Assembly: GCA_964468185.1 (NCBI GenBank)
Contig: CAYXTR010000012.1
Coordinates: forward strand, 62,001 to 126,000
From: JANQFV01 sp964468185
Lineage (GTDB): Bacteria > Planctomycetota > Phycisphaerae > UBA1845 > Fen-1342
Length of the DNA stretch: 64,000 nt
Reading direction: 5' to 3'
The translations under genes were made by a program, and so were the position numbers. Shown here one piece after another: positions 31,813 to 41,939 of the stretch. Each line of letters opens with the position of its first letter. The first letter of the stretch is position 1. Below the pieces are notes generated by a model. The model did no database searches, was not told the DNA's origin, and saw only the letters and a list, made by a program, of their open reading frames with translations.

Positions 31813-32931
31813 ATGGCAACCTTCGCAACATTCAAACGCCTTAAAGACAAAGGCGTCGCCGCCTTGAAGCAGGGCGACTATGTCACGGCTCGGCCGTACC
31901 TCATTCAGGCCGCCGAGTGCATGATCGAGCTCTCCGAAGAGGCCAAAGACCCCAAGACAAAAGCCGAGCAGGAAGAGTACGCCCGCGAACTGATTCAGCT
32001 CGCCAAGGACTGCGATCGCCGGGCACAAACCGCCGGCGGCCGGACCCGCGACCGGGCCCGTGAGAATGGCGACAACGAAACCAACGCCCAGGACTGGATC
32101 ATCCGCGAAAAGCCGGATACCAGCTTCGCCGACATCGCCGGCCTCGAAGACGTCAAGAGCGAAATCCACCTCAAGATGATCTATCCCTTCCGCCACCCCG
32201 AGCTCGCCCAGCGCTACGGCATCGGCGTCGGCGGCGGCGTGTTGCTGTACGGCCCGCCCGGCACCGGCAAGACGATGTTCGCCAAGGCCATCGCCTGCGA
32301 GATCGACGCGACCATGTTCGTCATCAGCCCCGCCCAGCTCATGAGCAAATGGGTCGGCGAGGCTGAGCAGAACGTCCGAAAACTGTTCGACGCCGCCAAG
32401 GCTGAAGAGAAGGCCGTGATCTTCATGGACGAGGTCGAGGCGCTCGTGCCGAAACGCCGGGGCCAGCAATCGACGGTCATGCAGCGCGTCGTGCCGCAAA
32501 TCCTCCAAGAGCTGGAGGGCTTCGATCGCAAGTCGGGCCGTGCGCTGCTGTTCCTGGGCGCCACCAACGAGCCGTGGAGCCTGGACCCCGCCATGATGCG
32601 GCCGGGCCGACTCGATGCGAAAATCTACGTCCCGCTTCCGGACGCCGCCGCCCGTTTCCGCCTGTTTGAAATCTACCTCGGCAAGCGACCGCTGGGTGAC
32701 GATGTCGATTTTGCCCGCCTCGTCGAGCTCTCCGACGGCTTCAGCGGAGCGGATATCAAGGCGCTGGCCGAGCGTTCGGCAACTCGTCCGTTTTTGGAAT
32801 CGATAAATGGGGGCGAACCACGGAATATATCCATGGCGGATGTGCTGGCGGTCGTGGAGGCGTTCCCACCGTCGGTCAGCCCGCGGGATGTGCGCAAATA
32901 CGAGCAGTGGGGCCGCGAACAGGCAGATTAG
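31813..32931 (+). CDS. Vps4-like AAA ATPase with N-terminal MIT domain
   Basis: This is a 372-residue AAA protein of the meiotic/Vps4 clade. Residues 5-75 form an MIT-like three-helix domain ('KGVAALKQGDYVTARPYLIQ', 'AEQEEYARELIQLAKDCDRR'), as at the start of eukaryotic and archaeal Vps4/CdvC. A flexible linker leads to the AAA core: 'FADIAGLEDVK', Walker A GPPGTGKT (147-154), pore loop 'SKWVGEAE' (179-186), Walker B 'AVIFMDEVEA' (201-210), sensor 1 'LGATNEPWSLD', and arginine fingers near 'MMRPGRLD'. The C-terminal 'FPPSVSPRDVRKYEQWGREQ' matches the Vps4/katanin C-terminal helix. Vps4 disassembles ESCRT-III polymers with ATP. FtsH and Cdc48 lack the MIT domain and the PSVS tail. It is therefore the natural remodeller of the Snf7-like proteins encoded upstream. 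Confidence 0.9.
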   Translation: MATFATFKRLKDKGVAALKQGDYVTARPYLIQAAECMIELSEEAKDPKTKAEQEEYARELIQLAKDCDRRAQTAGGRTRDRARENGDNETNAQDWIIREKPDTSFADIAGLEDVKSEIHLKMIYPFRHPELAQRYGIGVGGGVLLYGPPGTGKTMFAKAIACEIDATMFVISPAQLMSKWVGEAEQNVRKLFDAAKAEEKAVIFMDEVEALVPKRRGQQSTVMQRVVPQILQELEGFDRKSGRALLFLGATNEPWSLDPAMMRPGRLDAKIYVPLPDAAARFRLFEIYLGKRPLGDDVDFARLVELSDGFSGADIKALAERSATRPFLESINGGEPRNISMADVLAVVEAFPPSVSPRDVRKYEQWGREQAD

Positions 32932-33000
32932 CGTGTCTCGCCACAACCCCGCGCGTTAGAATCTGCAATGGAGCCCGACTTTTCGCGAAGGGAGTTTGGT

Positions 33001-33222
33001 ATGCGTTCGGTGGGCGTGGCTTATGGCTTGTGGGCGCTTTGCATTGTGGGCGTCGCCGGGATTCATCGGTTCTACCTCGGGCGGCCGATCACGGGCGTCA
33101 TCTGGCTGCTCACATGGGGCCTGCTGGGTATCGGCCTCTTGATCGACCTGTTCACAATCCCAGGCCTCGTGGAGCGAAAAAACCGCGAACTGGCCTACGG
33201 TGGCAGTTGGCAGGCGCCTTGA
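33001..33222 (+). CDS. TM2-domain membrane protein
   Basis: ATG 33001 is preferred because AAGGGAG lies 6 bases upstream. An earlier ATG at 32968 lacks one. The 73-residue product is one TM2 domain: 'AYGLWALCIVGVAGIHRFYL', then 'GRPITGVIWLLTWGLLGIGL' and 'LIDLFTIPGLVERKN'. The HRFYLGR loop between two helices is diagnostic. TM2 proteins are small membrane proteins of unclear function that recur beside stress and signalling operons. It sits 69 bp after the ATPase gene and is a sequence twin of the domain in the next gene. Confidence 0.85.
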   Translation: MRSVGVAYGLWALCIVGVAGIHRFYLGRPITGVIWLLTWGLLGIGLLIDLFTIPGLVERKNRELAYGGSWQAP

Positions 33223-33240
33223 ATATGCGGAGATAGACGA

Positions 33241-33636
33241 ATGCACGGATATGACCGCCCACTGCTGGCCTGCCCCAATTGCGGCAACACGACCGCCGCC
33301 CGCGGCGGCGTGCCGGTGAATTACTGTGGGATCTGCGGCCACCGGCTCACGCACGACGCGTGTCCGGCTGATTGTGGCTGTGGCTACTCGACGGCGATCG
33401 ATCACGGCCGTCGCAATAACGCCACGGCCGTCGCGTACGGACTGTGGGCGCTGTGCCTGCTGGGCGTGGCGGGCGTGCATCGATTCTACCTGGGTCGGCC
33501 GATCACGGGCGTGATCTGGCTGCTGACCTGGGGCCTGCTGGGCATCGGGTTGCTGGTCGACCTGTTCCTGATTCCGGGAATCGTCGCCGAGCGCGACCTG
33601 GAATTGCGGGCACGTGGCAGTTATCAGCGGCTGTAA
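33241..33636 (+). CDS. Zinc ribbon-TM2 membrane protein
   Basis: This 131-residue protein has a zinc ribbon ('CPNCGNTTAARGG' and 'VNYCGICGHRL', residues 11-36) and a second Cys cluster ('CPADCGCG'). It then has a TM2 domain nearly identical to that of the preceding gene ('AYGLWALCLLGVAGVHRFYL', 'GRPITGVIWLLTWGLLGIGL'). The shared DNA shows a tandem duplication with gain or loss of the zinc ribbon. The ribbon resembles those on the kinase and on the 27489 protein. It likely tethers cytosolic partners to the membrane (inference). Confidence 0.85.
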   Translation: MHGYDRPLLACPNCGNTTAARGGVPVNYCGICGHRLTHDACPADCGCGYSTAIDHGRRNNATAVAYGLWALCLLGVAGVHRFYLGRPITGVIWLLTWGLLGIGLLVDLFLIPGIVAERDLELRARGSYQRL

Positions 33637-33663
33637 GCAGATTCTGAGCAAAGAGACGCAGGT

Positions 33664-35436
33664 ATGACGCGCGACGCCTACAAGCAACTCTCCGAAGAGA
33701 CACTGGTCGCGCTGCGCTGCCAGCGCGAGGAGTGGCCGCGCGGCCTGATGAGCGAAACACCAATCCCGGACACGTGGATGGGACTGGCCCTGCGTCGAGA
33801 CGGCGGGCGGCGGTTCGTTCCCGCGGGCGAAGAACCGCGTCTTGAACGCGATGATACACTGGTCCTCGTGCGCAACCGGGCGATTGCCGTCCCGCTTACC
33901 GCCTCCCAGGTTTCTGCCGCGTGCGGCAACTTGGTGGATGGCGAAGTGGAGTTGCTGCTGCGCTGGCACGCCCGCGATGACGATCTGGCCGCGCTGAAGA
34001 CACGCTTCCTCGATCAGCCGGAGCTGACCCTCGATCGCCTGGCGGATGCGGTTGCCCAGGCCGGCGGGGGCGCTGCCCTGCAAGCCATGATACGCGCCCG
34101 CGCGGCTGCTGAACTCGTACGCGGCGACATCCGCGACGACCTCGCTGACCGGCTGCGCAACGAGTTGAGCAAGCTGCTGTTCTCATCTGGTGCCGTGCTC
34201 GAACGACTCGGACGCGTCGCTTTCCGCAGCGAGAGCTACGAGCGACAGGCCGCGCTGGAGCGCTCCACGTCGCAACGGCTGCGCGAACTCGAGGCCCGCG
34301 GCCGTGTCGAGCAGGCCGCGCTCGCCGCGGCGCAGCACCGCCTGGGTGGGCTCGGCGAGATCCTCGAAAAACTCCAGGCGGCGGCCAGTGCTGACGAGCA
34401 ACTCGCATGGCACGATCTGCTCCCCACGCTCACGCCCGGCGAGCGCGGTCGCTTGCTCGAAAACCTCTGGCGACTCACGCCAAATCGCACAACCGCAACG
34501 GCCATCGTCGCCGTCGCCGGCCGCGAGTGTTTGTGGCTCGACATTCACAATCCTGCCCACATTGCCCGCCGTGTCACGCTACCCGATGACTTGGGGGGCC
34601 TGCGCTGCGTCGGCTACGACGCGAACGCACACGACCTGCTCATCGGGGCCGCCTTGGGTGTGTGGCGGCTCGACGCAGAGACGGGCGACCAGCGCGGGCG
34701 ATATGCTGTGCCAGATCGCGACATGCCGCGCACCGGCTTCAACGCCGTCGCTTTACACGGTGAGCACATCTACGCCACCCACTCGCAGCTTGGTGCCTGG
34801 CGATGGAATCTGGCGGAGCATGAAGCCCCCTTCGCACTGCTCGAGCCCGCTGCCGGGGTACCTAGAACCGTCCGCGCCGTAACCACGGATGCGCACGGTC
34901 GCGTCTTGCTTGCGACCGATGATCGTGTTCGGGCGTTTGACCAGGAAGGTCAGACGCTCTGGCAGTCGGCACCAGCGGGCGACGCGATCCACTGCATCGC
35001 TCCCCTCGATGATGATGTGTATATCGGCACCTCCGCCGGCTCGCTACTCCGTACGAGTCTGATCGCACCCGGCGAGTGGATTGCGGTTCACCGGGCCTTC
35101 GGTGTGGTCGAGTCCATTGCCGCCCGCCGCTGGGACGACCTGATCGAACTCGTCATCCCCGCCGGCCGGCAAGGTGTTACGGGCGTTTACGCCACCGAGG
35201 GTATCGTCTCGCGCCTGCTTGACGCCGAAATGGGGATCCGCCGAACGTGGGCGTGTGACGATACGCTGCTCGCGCTGACGAGTCAGCGCGATCGCCTGCT
35301 GGTCCTCGGCGGCGACCTGCCCGAACGCACCGGCGTTGAGATTCCGCTGGCACGTCTGACGGGCCACTCGGTTCAGGATGCCTGCCTGATCACGAAGCAG
35401 ACCTCGTCTGCGGGAAGCGCCGACGACATGGCCTGA
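33664..35436 (+). CDS. Probable SPFH-like domain fused to a beta-propeller
   Basis: This 590-residue protein has no signal peptide. Residues 1-190 fit an SPFH/band-7-type fold, in order: 'DDTLVLVRNRAIAVPLTASQ', 'DGEVELLLRWHARDDDLAAL', a helical 'LTLDRLADAVAQAGG', and 'LSKLLFSSGAVLERLGRVAF'. A short charged coiled coil (190-235) and helices follow. Residues 275-570 form a repetitive beta-propeller ('ECLWLDIHN', 'HDLLIGAALGVWRLDAETG', 'HIYATHSQLGAWRWN', 'GRVLLATDDRVRAFDQEGQT', 'DDVYIGTSAGSLLRTS'). SPFH proteins (flotillin, prohibitin) scaffold membranes, and the propeller would bind partners. Domain calls are from pattern only. It ends the ESCRT-like cluster before deoC. Confidence 0.65.
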   Translation: MTRDAYKQLSEETLVALRCQREEWPRGLMSETPIPDTWMGLALRRDGGRRFVPAGEEPRLERDDTLVLVRNRAIAVPLTASQVSAACGNLVDGEVELLLRWHARDDDLAALKTRFLDQPELTLDRLADAVAQAGGGAALQAMIRARAAAELVRGDIRDDLADRLRNELSKLLFSSGAVLERLGRVAFRSESYERQAALERSTSQRLRELEARGRVEQAALAAAQHRLGGLGEILEKLQAAASADEQLAWHDLLPTLTPGERGRLLENLWRLTPNRTTATAIVAVAGRECLWLDIHNPAHIARRVTLPDDLGGLRCVGYDANAHDLLIGAALGVWRLDAETGDQRGRYAVPDRDMPRTGFNAVALHGEHIYATHSQLGAWRWNLAEHEAPFALLEPAAGVPRTVRAVTTDAHGRVLLATDDRVRAFDQEGQTLWQSAPAGDAIHCIAPLDDDVYIGTSAGSLLRTSLIAPGEWIAVHRAFGVVESIAARRWDDLIELVIPAGRQGVTGVYATEGIVSRLLDAEMGIRRTWACDDTLLALTSQRDRLLVLGGDLPERTGVEIPLARLTGHSVQDACLITKQTSSAGSADDMA

Positions 35437-35539
35437 CCGCTGGCGTGGATTGCCTGTGCCCCATAATTCCCGTTCATCCGCAGCGCAACGGTGTATACTG
35501 TCCGCACCAGATAGCGAGGTACTGCACGGAGGACACCCC

Positions 35540-36229
35540 ATGCCCACCCCGCCGCGAACGCGGGCCGAACTCGCGCGCCTGATCGATCATACGCAGCTCA
35601 AGCCGGACGCCACACAGAGCCACGTGGAGCGATTGTGCGCTGAGTGTCTTCAATTCGGCTTCGCCGCGGCTTGTGTGAATCCGCTCTGGGTGCCATTGTG
35701 CGTTGGGCGTTTGGAAGGCAGCTCCACCGCCGTCGCGACAGTCGCCGGTTTTCCGCTCGGGGCCGTGCCGGCGCGGACCAAGGCATTCGAGGCGCAGCAG
35801 GCCGTCGAGCAGGGCGCCCGCGAGATCGACATGGTCGTTAATATCGGTGCGCTCATCGCCGGCGATGCCGACGCGGTGCGCAAGGACATCATGGCCGTTG
35901 TCGCCGCTGCAAAAGGCGCGCACGCAGACGCGGTGGTCAAGGTAATCCTCGAGACACGCGCCCTGACGGAGGCACAGGCCGCGCTGGGGTGCCGCTGTGC
36001 CGTCGAGGCCCGCGCGGACTATGTGAAAACGTCCACGGGCTTTCACGCCGCGGGCGGGGCGACCATCGCGCATGTCGCCCGGTTGCGGAAGCTCGCCAAC
36101 CCGCTGAAAGTCAAGGCCGCCGGCGGCATCCGTGATCTGCCAACGGCCCTGGCAATGATCGAGGCCGGCGCCGACCGACTGGGCCTGTCCGCGAGCGTTG
36201 CGGTCATCGAAGCGCTGGAAGGAGCTTAG
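35540..36229 (+). CDS. deoC: Deoxyribose-phosphate aldolase
   Basis: ATG 35540 has GGAGG 8 bases upstream, giving 229 residues. The DeoC barrel is plain: 'LARLIDHTQLKPDATQSHVE', 'VATVAGFPLG', the acid/base Lys in 'DAVVKVILETRAL', and the Schiff-base Lys in 'DYVKTSTGFHAAGGAT', with 'VKAAGGIRDLPTAL' at the phosphate end. It splits 2-deoxyribose 5-phosphate to glyceraldehyde 3-phosphate and acetaldehyde. A TATACT hexamer at 35494-35499 is a plausible -10. The gap of 103 bp from the previous gene suggests its own promoter. Confidence 0.93.
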   Translation: MPTPPRTRAELARLIDHTQLKPDATQSHVERLCAECLQFGFAAACVNPLWVPLCVGRLEGSSTAVATVAGFPLGAVPARTKAFEAQQAVEQGAREIDMVVNIGALIAGDADAVRKDIMAVVAAAKGAHADAVVKVILETRALTEAQAALGCRCAVEARADYVKTSTGFHAAGGATIAHVARLRKLANPLKVKAAGGIRDLPTALAMIEAGADRLGLSASVAVIEALEGA

Positions 36230-36241
36230 ACGGGGTGTGCC

Positions 36242-36616
36242 ATGCTCGATAAGCAGAACTCTCGGGTATGTCCGCGGTGCAATCGCCGGATATTTCCGCG
36301 CGGCAACCTCGCACCGTGGTACTGCGCCGTCTGCGGCGCGGCGCTTCAGGGCAGCCGGGTTCCCCCCGTAGCGCGGCGACGGCAGAACTTCGAATTCCCC
36401 TCCGGAACCGCCACGGGTGCCGTGCTGTTCGGCTTCGGCGCCATGACCCCCGCACTTGGCGTGGTGATGGCGCCCCTCTCGTTTTTCCTGGCGATCGCAG
36501 CGCTGAGCGACCAGGCGTCCCGGAACGCAGAGACGGAGCGGTTGGCGCTCGTCGCCATCGCAATGGCCTGCGTCGGCGGCGTGATCCAACTCGCCTACCT
36601 CGCCAGCTGCACGTAG
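36242..36616 (+). CDS. Zinc-ribbon small membrane protein
   Basis: This 124-residue protein has a zinc ribbon at its N-terminus ('VCPRCNRRIFPRGNLAPWYC' continuing 'AVCGAAL'), a basic linker ('RVPPVARRRQNFEF'), then two or three membrane helices ('ATGAVLFGFGAMTPALGVVM', 'APLSFFLAIAALS', 'RLALVAIAMACVGGVIQLAY'). The second half resembles small DUF4190-like membrane proteins, but I do not claim a family. It begins 12 bases after deoC on the same strand. The ribbon style matches those in the 26445-33636 genes. Confidence 0.7.
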   Translation: MLDKQNSRVCPRCNRRIFPRGNLAPWYCAVCGAALQGSRVPPVARRRQNFEFPSGTATGAVLFGFGAMTPALGVVMAPLSFFLAIAALSDQASRNAETERLALVAIAMACVGGVIQLAYLASCT

Positions 36617-36858
36617 CCGGGCATCCGGACGTCGCTGCCGTCTTGTTGCTTGTTGACTCACGCGTGTCGAACGTGGCAGAACTGCCGCAGCGGCGGCACA
36701 TTGCTGGCAGGTTTCCCCGCGTCGTGGGGTCATGATCCAGATTACATGATCCTCTCCCTCGTTTTGTGCTGCAGCGCATCGTCTCGAGTGGGCCACAGGC
36801 CGGCTCGGCGCGGTATACTCGGCCTGCTGACACGCACTGCCAGAAAGGAGGCCGCCTG

Positions 36859-38520
<1,662 letters not shown>

Positions 38521-38542
38521 GGCCCCAGCCCCCTCCCGCTCA

Positions 38543-39718
38543 TCATGCTTCGTCTTCGGTAACTGCCACACGCACGTCATGCGCTGGCAGTTCATCAAAA
38601 TACTGCACCGCCGGCACCGATACTTCCAGGGGTCGCGCACCCGGCTCGACCAGGCCACGCGCTTGCATGTGCGCCACCAGTGCCGCCGGAAAGGCCGTCA
38701 TACGTTCCATCGCCGTAAAGCCGGTGCGCTCGTCGTGTTGATCGAAAACATCGTAAACGCGCGTCATGGGCTTGCCATTGTGCCGCCCGCTCACCGTGCA
38801 GCGCAGCACCACCAGGTCGCGTACATCCGGGTACCGCAACGTCTCCTCCATGACCTTGCGTAACAGCACGCGCGGCTCGACCGTCTCGCCATCCTCAAAC
38901 GTCAGATGCTCCTCGAACAGCCCAAGCTCGAACATGGCCCGCACGGCGGTGAAGTGTCCGGGATAGCGAACGGTCTTGTAGTCGTAAGTCTTCAGTTTGC
39001 CTTCATAGGTTTCCGGACACGTACTGGTGCCACCCGAGGTCACCGCAGCCTCGCAACGCCCCGCCGGCTCGGCGAATTCAATCTGCTCGACCTCCGTGAG
39101 CGTATCAACATGCACGCGCTCGCCGTCACGCAGGAAGTCGCCAAAACCGGAATACTCATTCACCAACCCGTCAAAATTGAAAACCAGCTTGTAGCCCAGC
39201 GGCCCGATCGGCGCCTGCGGCAAACCGCCACAACGTACGTGGACGTGCGCGGGCTCGTCCAGCGTCGCAACCGCATGTGCTGCCAGATGATTCCCCAGCC
39301 CCGGTGCCAGCCCGCAGTCGGGCACAATGCTCACCCCCGCCTGCTCCGCCTGCTCATGCAGCCCCAATTGAAGTTTGACCACCTGCGTATTGCCACCCAG
39401 ATCGCACAGCTGCGCATGAGCCGCAATCGCCGCATGGGTCAGCGCGACGTTGTACTTGTAGGGCACGGCGGACACCACCACCTGCGCCCCGGAAATGCAC
39501 AACGCAACTTCTACCGGCTTCGATACGTCGCAGATCACTCCCGTGAACTCGCAAGCGGCTTCCGGCAGCAGTTGCTCCAGCCGCGCAATCGCCTGCCGCG
39601 CGGTCTCCGGCTCGTATTCCGCCAGCGTCACCCGCCCCGCCTCCCCATTCTTCGCCAGATCATACGCGATCGCCACACCCTGACGGCCAGCCCCAAGGAC
39701 GACATAGTGATAAGACAA
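38543..39718 (-). CDS. Saccharopine dehydrogenase-like oxidoreductase
   Basis: This 391-residue enzyme has an N-terminal Rossmann fold 'YVVLGAGRQGVAIAYDLAKN', then 'VVVSAVPYKYNVALTHAAIA' and 'CDLGGNTQVV', and the family hinge 'VPDCGLAPGLGNHLAAHAV'. The second domain has 'GFGDFLRDGERV', 'YPGHFTAVRAMFELGL' and 'CTVSGRHNGKPMTRVYDVFD'. This is the pattern of L-lysine 6-dehydrogenase and carboxynorspermidine/saccharopine dehydrogenase-like proteins. It likely oxidises or forms an amino acid such as lysine or its adducts with NAD(P), but the exact substrate is uncertain. Confidence 0.82.
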   Translation of the reverse strand: MSYHYVVLGAGRQGVAIAYDLAKNGEAGRVTLAEYEPETARQAIARLEQLLPEAACEFTGVICDVSKPVEVALCISGAQVVVSAVPYKYNVALTHAAIAAHAQLCDLGGNTQVVKLQLGLHEQAEQAGVSIVPDCGLAPGLGNHLAAHAVATLDEPAHVHVRCGGLPQAPIGPLGYKLVFNFDGLVNEYSGFGDFLRDGERVHVDTLTEVEQIEFAEPAGRCEAAVTSGGTSTCPETYEGKLKTYDYKTVRYPGHFTAVRAMFELGLFEEHLTFEDGETVEPRVLLRKVMEETLRYPDVRDLVVLRCTVSGRHNGKPMTRVYDVFDQHDERTGFTAMERMTAFPAALVAHMQARGLVEPGARPLEVSVPAVQYFDELPAHDVRVAVTEDEA

Positions 39719-39748
39719 GGCTTCTCTCCGTTGGTTACGGCTGACGAT

Positions 39749-40312
39749 TCAGGCGCGGCTGTCCCACAACGGCTCGTCAACGCCCGCGACCTTGTTCTGA
39801 TAGCGACCCATCACGAACAGCGCATCAGACAAGCGGTTCAGGTACTCGATCAGTGGCGACGCGACAGTCTCCGTAGCCCGCAGCCGAAGGACGTCCCGCT
39901 CCGCACGCCGGCAGATCGTACGCGCCACGTGCAGGTGGGCGGCGGCCAGGTGTCCGCCGGGCAGCACGAAATTCGCCAGCGGCTCCAGCTCCGCGCTCAG
40001 CCGATCCATCAGCGTTTCCAACGCTTGCACGTGTCGGGGTTCGATGCGCGGACCTTTCGGCTGATCACCATCCGCAACGGGCATGCACAGCTCCGCCCCC
40101 GCATGAAACAACTCATTCTGAATCGTCCGCAACGGCGCGACCAGCCCTGCTGCCGGATGCGAGGCGCGCACGACGCCAATCTGCGCATTCAACTCGTCCA
40201 CGGTGCCATAGGCGACAACCCGCGCATGGGTCTTCGGCACGCGGGCCCCGGTGCCCAGGCCCGTCGTCCCGTCGTCCCCGGTGCGCGTATAAACCTTCGT
40301 GATACGTGGCAA
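39749..40312 (-). CDS. PduO-type cob(I)alamin adenosyltransferase
   Basis: This 187-residue protein is a full PduO/MMAB family enzyme. The ATP-binding signature is 'VYTRTGDDGTTGLGTG', followed by 'VVAYGTVDELNAQIGV', 'FVLPGG', 'ARTICRRAERDVLRL' and 'YLNRLSDALFVMGR'. It transfers the adenosyl group of ATP to cob(I)alamin, making coenzyme B12. The gene follows the saccharopine dehydrogenase-like gene's start by 30 bases on the same strand. No B12 riboswitch was seen upstream. B12-using methyltransferase-like genes occur elsewhere in the window (9690-10805). Confidence 0.92.
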   Translation of the reverse strand: MPRITKVYTRTGDDGTTGLGTGARVPKTHARVVAYGTVDELNAQIGVVRASHPAAGLVAPLRTIQNELFHAGAELCMPVADGDQPKGPRIEPRHVQALETLMDRLSAELEPLANFVLPGGHLAAAHLHVARTICRRAERDVLRLRATETVASPLIEYLNRLSDALFVMGRYQNKVAGVDEPLWDSRA

Positions 40313-40370
40313 AGCAGGTGTCCTGTTCTATGGGCGATTCACCAACGTGCAGTCGACTGCAACTGCCCAC

Positions 40371-41657
40371 TTACGTCAACGGGTTGACCACCAGCCCGCT
40401 CGCAAGTTTGGGGTAAAAATACGTACTCTTCTGCGGCATCAGATCGCCGGCACTGCACACCGCCCGCATCTCCTCCATCGTAGTCGCCTGCATCAGGAAC
40501 GCCGTCCCGCCCGTGCTGTCCGCCTCTTCGACCGCGGCGTCATTCGCCTTGATATAGCGAATCTCAGGATCTTCACCCCCCAGCAGCTTCGGCTTGACGG
40601 TTCGCTCCAGCACGTAGGCGTGCAGAAACGCCAGGCCCAGCCGACGCCACGCTTCCGTACGATCCGGCTCCAGCTTGTCCAGGATCGTCGCGTCCTGCGG
40701 GTGAATCGCCCAGAACTTCTTGTCCTGCGCCGCATACACGCCCACCGCCTGCGGCCCCAGATCCTTCAGCGCGAAAATCGCCTGATCGGCAGTCTGCACT
40801 TCGAGTGGCGTAACCTTGACCTGGTCATCGTTCTCAAAGGTGTCCCGCGTCACGCCGACATCCGGCAACACCCGGTGCGTCGGCAGAATCAACAGACCCG
40901 GATCCTCCATCGCACAGAACACGCAAAGCACATAGTTCGCCGGGTGATCTTCCGGCAGCGGGCCCTCCTGCTCATTCAGCCAGTCACGATAGAGCATCGC
41001 CGTCCCACAGCGGTGGTGCCCATCCGCGATAAACGTCGCCTTCGGCCCCATCAGCTTCGCCACCTCGTCAATCGTGGCCCGATCAGTCACAGCCCAGAGC
41101 CGATTCTCGACGTCATCTAGCTTGCCCGTCGCAAGCGGCTCGCCGGGCAGCGCCCGCTCCAGCCGCCGCGCGACGACATTATCGGCATCCTCGTACAAAC
41201 CGAAGATCGGGCTCAGATTGGTCTGCGTCGCCTTGGTGAGCGCCAGGCGGTCCTCCTTCGGCCCGCCAAACGTCCGCTCGTGAGGGAAGATGCTCCCCTC
41301 GCCAAACGGCTCCAGCTTCAGACGCGCGAAAAACATCTTCCGTACATACGCAGCACCGCCATAGTGATAGACTTGGTGGTACACGTAGAGCGCCGGCTGG
41401 TCATCGCGCGTCATCACCCCGTCAGCCAGCCACGCATCGAGCGTCTTACGGGCCTGCTCGTACTTCTCAGGCGGGCCCGCGGCCTTGGGCGGCGTGTGCG
41501 GCAGGTCGATCTCGACGAAATTGTGCGGATCGCGACTCAGTAACGCGCGCTTGTCGTCCTCACCGAGGATGTCATAAGGCGGCGCAAGTCGGTTACTGAG
41601 ATCGCTGTTTTTATCGGTCGTGTAGCGGACGCCGGGGAACGGTTTGATGGTGCTCAT
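40371..41657 (-). CDS. DUF1015-family protein
   Basis: The start at 41657 gives 428 residues. The DUF1015 blocks are visible: 'KPFPGVRYTTDKNSDLSNRL', 'APPYDILGEDD', 'IDLPHTPP', 'FPHERTFGGPKEDRLAL' and the conserved 'FIADGHHRCGTAMLYRDWLN'. 'RVLPDVGVTRD' and 'PKLLGGEDPEIRYIKAND' follow, and the protein ends 'MPQKSTYFYPKLASGLV'. The family is widespread in bacteria and archaea, but I know no certain activity. The His-His-Arg of ADGHHR is its signature and could be an active site. It is divergent from the FG-GAP lipoprotein gene. Confidence 0.87.
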   Translation of the reverse strand: MSTIKPFPGVRYTTDKNSDLSNRLAPPYDILGEDDKRALLSRDPHNFVEIDLPHTPPKAAGPPEKYEQARKTLDAWLADGVMTRDDQPALYVYHQVYHYGGAAYVRKMFFARLKLEPFGEGSIFPHERTFGGPKEDRLALTKATQTNLSPIFGLYEDADNVVARRLERALPGEPLATGKLDDVENRLWAVTDRATIDEVAKLMGPKATFIADGHHRCGTAMLYRDWLNEQEGPLPEDHPANYVLCVFCAMEDPGLLILPTHRVLPDVGVTRDTFENDDQVKVTPLEVQTADQAIFALKDLGPQAVGVYAAQDKKFWAIHPQDATILDKLEPDRTEAWRRLGLAFLHAYVLERTVKPKLLGGEDPEIRYIKANDAAVEEADSTGGTAFLMQATTMEEMRAVCSAGDLMPQKSTYFYPKLASGLVVNPLT

Positions 41658-41820
41658 GGATACCTGCCTGATGAAGAATCGGACCTCGGGGATGCCCATA
41701 TGGGACCGGGGCGCGCGCCTTCCGGATCCATGGGCCCTGTAATTCGTAACTTCTTGTTATCGGGAGACCTAGCGCCGCTTGCCTTCGCCGCGAACCACCC
41801 GGCCAGCACCTCCAATTTCG

Positions 41821-41849
41821 TTGACGGGTCACCTGTGAGTCGATACAGT
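41821..41849 (+). promoter_or_regulatory. Sigma-70-type promoter of the FG-GAP lipoprotein gene
   Basis: TTGACG (41821-41826), a spacer of exactly 17 bases, and TACAGT (41844-41849) lie in the 282-bp divergent region. The predicted transcript would begin near 41856, leaving a leader of about 84 bases. GCGGAGG precedes the ATG at 41940. Confidence 0.6.
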
Positions 41850-41939
41850 GGACGTGCGCGCGTGTCTTTGTGCGGGGCGCCCCCGCCGCACGCCCGCATC
41901 CCGGTTGATATCTGTTCCACTCCGCGGAGGTACCGGTTC

